32,124 nucleotides of DNA from positions 1 through 32,124 of the forward strand of contig CAZOYN010000005.1 of assembly GCA_964584135.1 (NCBI GenBank), written 5' to 3'. Below the pieces are notes generated by a model, which worked only from the letters and a program-made list of their open reading frames with translations, was not told where the DNA came from and searched no databases. Shown here piece by piece: positions 31,577 to 32,124 of the stretch. The position numbers and the translations under genes are program-made. The first letter of the stretch is position 1. Every line of letters begins with the position of its first letter. Origin of the DNA: CAZOYN01 sp964584135 (GTDB lineage: Bacteria; Patescibacteriota; Saccharimonadia; Saccharimonadales; UBA4665).

Positions 31577-32068
31577 TTATAAGCTTTTTAACGCCTTAGC
31601 GTATTTACAGTAAGTAAAAATAAAGCCGTTTTGTTCACGGAGGTCGCTTTGCTCGGTAAGCGTGAATGTGTCTTCGTACTCCGGGAAGAACTGGTTGCAG
31701 CCAAAATCGGCCTCGATTTTCGTGATATAGAGCTCGTCGGCCAGGCCCAGTTCGATAGTTTGGGCAAACACATTGGCCCCGCCAACCACCCACAGGTCTT
31801 TAGCTTGGTAGTCTTTTAGGAACTTTTCTAGGTCATGTACTAGTTCCACGCCCTCAATCGGCTCCGTATCATGGGTTAAGACAAAATTCTGGCGGTCAAC
31901 GAGCGGGCCTTTGAAAGTTTTGAAGGTAGTGCTGCCGACCAGTACTATGCCGCCTTCAGATTTAGTCTTTTGGATAAAATACTGCTCATCTTCAGGGATA
32001 AACCAGGGCTGGAAACCCTGCTTGGCAATCCCCCGTTGGCGGTCAATGGCGGCAATCAGTCGAATCAT
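31577..32068 (-). CDS. folA: Dihydrofolate reductase
   Basis: 163 residues; reduces dihydrofolate with NADPH. It shows the start IAAIDRQRGIA, the loop WFIPEDEQYF with the acidic active-site residue, GSTTFKTF (phosphate-binding region), WVVGGANVFAQ, ELYITKIE and a C-terminal strand. Its ATG overlaps the TGA of the upstream frame (ATGA), whose visible end looks like FolC. Together with folD this indicates an active folate cycle. Confidence 0.95.
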   Translation of the reverse strand: MIRLIAAIDRQRGIAKQGFQPWFIPEDEQYFIQKTKSEGGIVLVGSTTFKTFKGPLVDRQNFVLTHDTEPIEGVELVHDLEKFLKDYQAKDLWVVGGANVFAQTIELGLADELYITKIEADFGCNQFFPEYEDTFTLTEQSDLREQNGFIFTYCKYAKALKSL

Positions 32069-32124
32069 GCTTTAAGCATAAGTGGCCTGATGTGGTTTAG
32101 CAAATAGAACGAGCCGGTTACCAA
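32065..32124 (-). CDS. C-terminal end of a FolC-like gene (partial)
   Basis: The last 19 codons of a minus-strand frame are visible, reading LVTGSFYLLNHIRPLM and ending in KA, with TGA at 32065-32067 overlapping the folA start. VTGS-x-YL-x-x-x-x-R is the usual end of folylpolyglutamate/dihydrofolate synthases. The fit with folA downstream supports this, but only a short piece can be seen. Confidence 0.6.
   Translation of the reverse strand: MVTGSFYLLNHIRPLMLKA

Noticed and set aside
1..32124. CRISPR array or Cas genes
   Set aside because: No regularly spaced repeats and no Cas-like product were found.

Overview
The window looks like a chromosomal piece of a reduced, Gram-positive-type member of the Patescibacteria (CPR), most likely Candidatus Saccharibacteria. 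The grounds are several. Two secreted proteins end in a sortase-like signal built on N-T-G-P-G. Regulatory proteins are minimal: a one-domain response regulator and a soluble kinase. Many short lineage-specific genes are present, and peptidoglycan genes sit beside scattered folate and glycolysis genes. TGA is a normal stop here (for example it ends the transposase and the response regulator), which argues against the code-25 Gracilibacteria and Absconditabacteria. The assignment is inference; no rRNA or ribosomal protein is present.

Layout. 1-3013 (minus): lower glycolysis, pyk-pgk-tpiA, with tpiA cut by the window edge. 3041-6745: a small anchored surface protein, a DUF4173-type membrane protein, a DUF378 protein behind a perfect TGTGA-N6-TCACA palindrome, and a membrane protein with a pseudopilin-like tail. 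6800-7783: an SDR oxidoreductase on the 3' side of tRNA-Glu. 7880-10035: a 2.1-kb accessory unit bounded by a 17-nt direct repeat. It holds an IS1595/ISXO2-type transposase, a strongly folded presumptive small RNA behind a consensus promoter, a winged-helix-like protein and a small membrane protein. 10090-11364: a large NTGPG surface protein. 11815-13800: two GC-rich genes of foreign appearance (secreted proline-rich protein and coiled-coil membrane protein) with an elaborate structured segment upstream.

14012-18736 (minus): a sensory and metabolic cluster with a GAF-like/histidine kinase, a 92-aa protein, a polytopic membrane protein, a PLP barrel decarboxylase lacking the usual catalytic cysteine, and an EamA transporter. 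18805-21760 (plus): response regulator, MurD and a MurL-type L-glutamate epimerase, with overlapping reading frames. Together MurD and MurL imply that L-Glu is added to UDP-MurNAc-L-Ala and then epimerised, the route described in Xanthomonas. The murL gene contains an 11-bp tandem repeat and a G8 run. folD follows convergently.

22604-28697: two helical unknowns, tRNA-Lys, then a cassette-like run of small genes (membrane proteins, HAD phosphatase, FlaR-like kinase, VOC protein, DUF4287, lipoprotein, SemiSWEET). A degenerate repeat of about 30 bp recurs beside several of them. 28701-30476: a CBM48-GH13 glucan enzyme. 30629-31453: an isolated purC of atypical composition followed by strong RNA structure. 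31577-32124: folA overlapping the very end of a folC-like gene. Several starts lie 6-8 nt after a -10 box without a Shine-Dalgarno sequence, suggesting common leaderless translation.
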